This document shows positions 5,510 to 6,166 of a DNA stretch of 6,166 nt, one piece after another (position 1 is the stretch's first letter; each line of letters starts with the position of its first letter). Under the pieces are notes generated by a model that did no database searches, was not told the origin of the DNA, and was given only the letters and a program-made list of their open reading frames with translations. Source of the DNA: Candidatus Brocadiaceae bacterium (GTDB lineage: Bacteria; Planctomycetota; Brocadiia; SM23-32); contig PWZK01000116.1 in the NCBI GenBank assembly GCA_003567495.1, positions 1 through 6,166 of the forward strand, read 5' to 3'. Both the position numbers and the translations under genes were made by a program.

Positions 5510-5535
5510 GCCGTTGGTTTATGAAATATGCGGGT
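5510..5535. repeat. 26-bp direct repeat, copy B (3' end of oxidoreductase)
   Basis: Identical over 26 bp to 232-257. On the minus strand it starts with the final A of the oxidoreductase stop codon TAA and extends 25 nt downstream, the same position relative to the stop as at rpoZ. Confidence 0.9.
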
Positions 5536-6166
5536 TAGTGCTGGATGTCAGCGTGCTCTTTTCGGCCAGCCCCCTGGCGGAGCAGCTCCACCCAGCCTCC
5601 GTCGTTGTTGCGCCCCGAACGGTACATTGCATCGAGGATCGATTGTGTTGCCCGGCCGGATTCGCCAGGACACATCAGGTCAGCGCCGATACGAATTGCC
5701 GCGGCCATATTATCGGCAGCATTAAGCCACGGCGAATCGACCTTTTCCGGCGGCTGCGTCTGCCACGCACCTTCGTAGAACCAGCCGCAGCGCGCGGCGT
5801 CGAAGGGACCGCCGCTGACGCTGTAGTAGGCTGCATCCGAACCAAAAATATCTGTCCGGCTATACCATGTCTTCTGTGGGAAACAAGTCGTCGCCTCGAA
5901 GGTCACGACCATCCCATTCTCATACTCCCAAATCGCCGCAGCGAGATCCTCCCCCTCAATGTCATGGCCTTTTGTCCAGATGCTGCAGCGGACTCGTCTG
6001 GGCAACCCCAAAACAAACGCCAGAAAATCGATTTCATGTATCGCCTGGTTGGACAGCACGCCGCCGCCGTCCAGTGCGATCGTGCCATGCCACCCGCCGT
6101 TAGCCTCGTAGTATTCGTGCGTCCGCTGAATCTGCACGGTCGTTGTCCCGCTGATCATCTTGCCAA
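5535..6166 (-). CDS. Gfo/Idh/MocA family oxidoreductase, C-terminal part (truncated by window edge)
   Basis: The frame stays open to the right edge, so only about the last 209 residues are seen and the N-terminal NAD(P)-binding Rossmann domain is outside the window. What remains is the C-terminal alpha/beta substrate domain. The hallmark GGGVLSNQAIHEIDFL is at residues 31-46 counted from the ATG at 6158, with the conserved catalytic-type His in QAIHEID (H41) and D44. It is followed by a G-x-P-x-x-V turn and GEDLAAAIWEYENGMVVTFEAT (70-91), the usual family strand. Members oxidise or reduce sugars, inositols and related polyols with a tightly held nicotinamide cofactor; the substrate cannot be told from this part. 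The ATG at 6158 is internal, not the true start. The TAA stop adjoins the 26-bp repeat. Confidence 0.88.
   Translation of the reverse strand, partial: GKMISGTTTVQIQRTHEYYEANGGWHGTIALDGGGVLSNQAIHEIDFLAFVLGLPRRVRCSIWTKGHDIEGEDLAAAIWEYENGMVVTFEATTCFPQKTWYSRTDIFGSDAAYYSVSGGPFDAARCGWFYEGAWQTQPPEKVDSPWLNAADNMAAAIRIGADLMCPGESGRATQSILDAMYRSGRNNDGGWVELLRQGAGRKEHADIQH

Larger units (their letters stand above)
4870..5534. other. Non-coding, repeat-rich region between tRNA-Asn and oxidoreductase
   Basis: About 665 nt without a credible gene on either strand; no open frame here has a ribosome binding site and family-like sequence. It holds the tRNA upstream box, a CTGCCTG hairpin, the second hairpin element, a GAGACGCTTTA tandem, a GCAGATTWW tandem, several ACGGCAA-like heptamers (5221, 5269, 5282, and a variant at 5295) and one copy of the 26-bp repeat. 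It looks like accumulated degenerate repeats rather than a decayed gene. Confidence 0.7.

Overview
The window is most likely a chromosomal segment of a Planctomycetota-like bacterium, perhaps class Phycisphaerae. I infer this from the style of the omega subunit (GGRFKLSTLIIKR), the yicC-gmk-rpoZ order, a SecG with a long proline-rich tail, and a neighbouring Gfo/Idh/MocA oxidoreductase, a family abundant in that phylum. The assignment is moderate and rests on recognition, not on a database search. All supported genes lie on the minus strand.

Positions 257-4489 (minus) hold a compact six-gene housekeeping cluster, read in the order pheA (chorismate mutase/prephenate dehydratase), tpiA (triosephosphate isomerase), secG (translocase subunit), yicC (YicC-type endoribonuclease), gmk (guanylate kinase) and rpoZ (RNA polymerase omega). 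The last four are packed with gaps of 2 nt or overlaps of 4-8 nt, so translational coupling is likely. The 78-82 nt gaps around tpiA leave room for internal signals. The cluster mixes phenylalanine synthesis, central carbon flux, protein export, RNA turnover, GTP supply and transcription. It reads as a growth-linked operon rather than one pathway. A plausible sigma-70-type promoter sits just before pheA.

Positions 4490-5534 are about 1 kb with one gene, a complete tRNA-Asn (anticodon GTT, encoded CCA) on the minus strand at 4795-4869. The rest is non-coding and dense in small repeats: two direct copies of a roughly 55-58 nt hairpin-bearing element that bracket the tRNA, a GTGGTTYACTGAATA box before both pheA and the tRNA, a CTGCCTG/CAGGCAG hairpin, and several short tandem repeats. 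Positions 1-256 are a similar non-coding stretch with two strong inverted repeats.

Positions 5535-6166 (minus) carry the C-terminal part of a Gfo/Idh/MocA-family oxidoreductase that runs off the right edge.

The most unusual signal is a perfect 26-bp direct repeat (232-257 and 5510-5535). It begins at the last base of the stop codon of two unrelated genes, rpoZ and the oxidoreductase, and extends downstream of each. It does not look like an intrinsic terminator. I found no CRISPR array, transposase, defence gene or otherwise novel protein system here.
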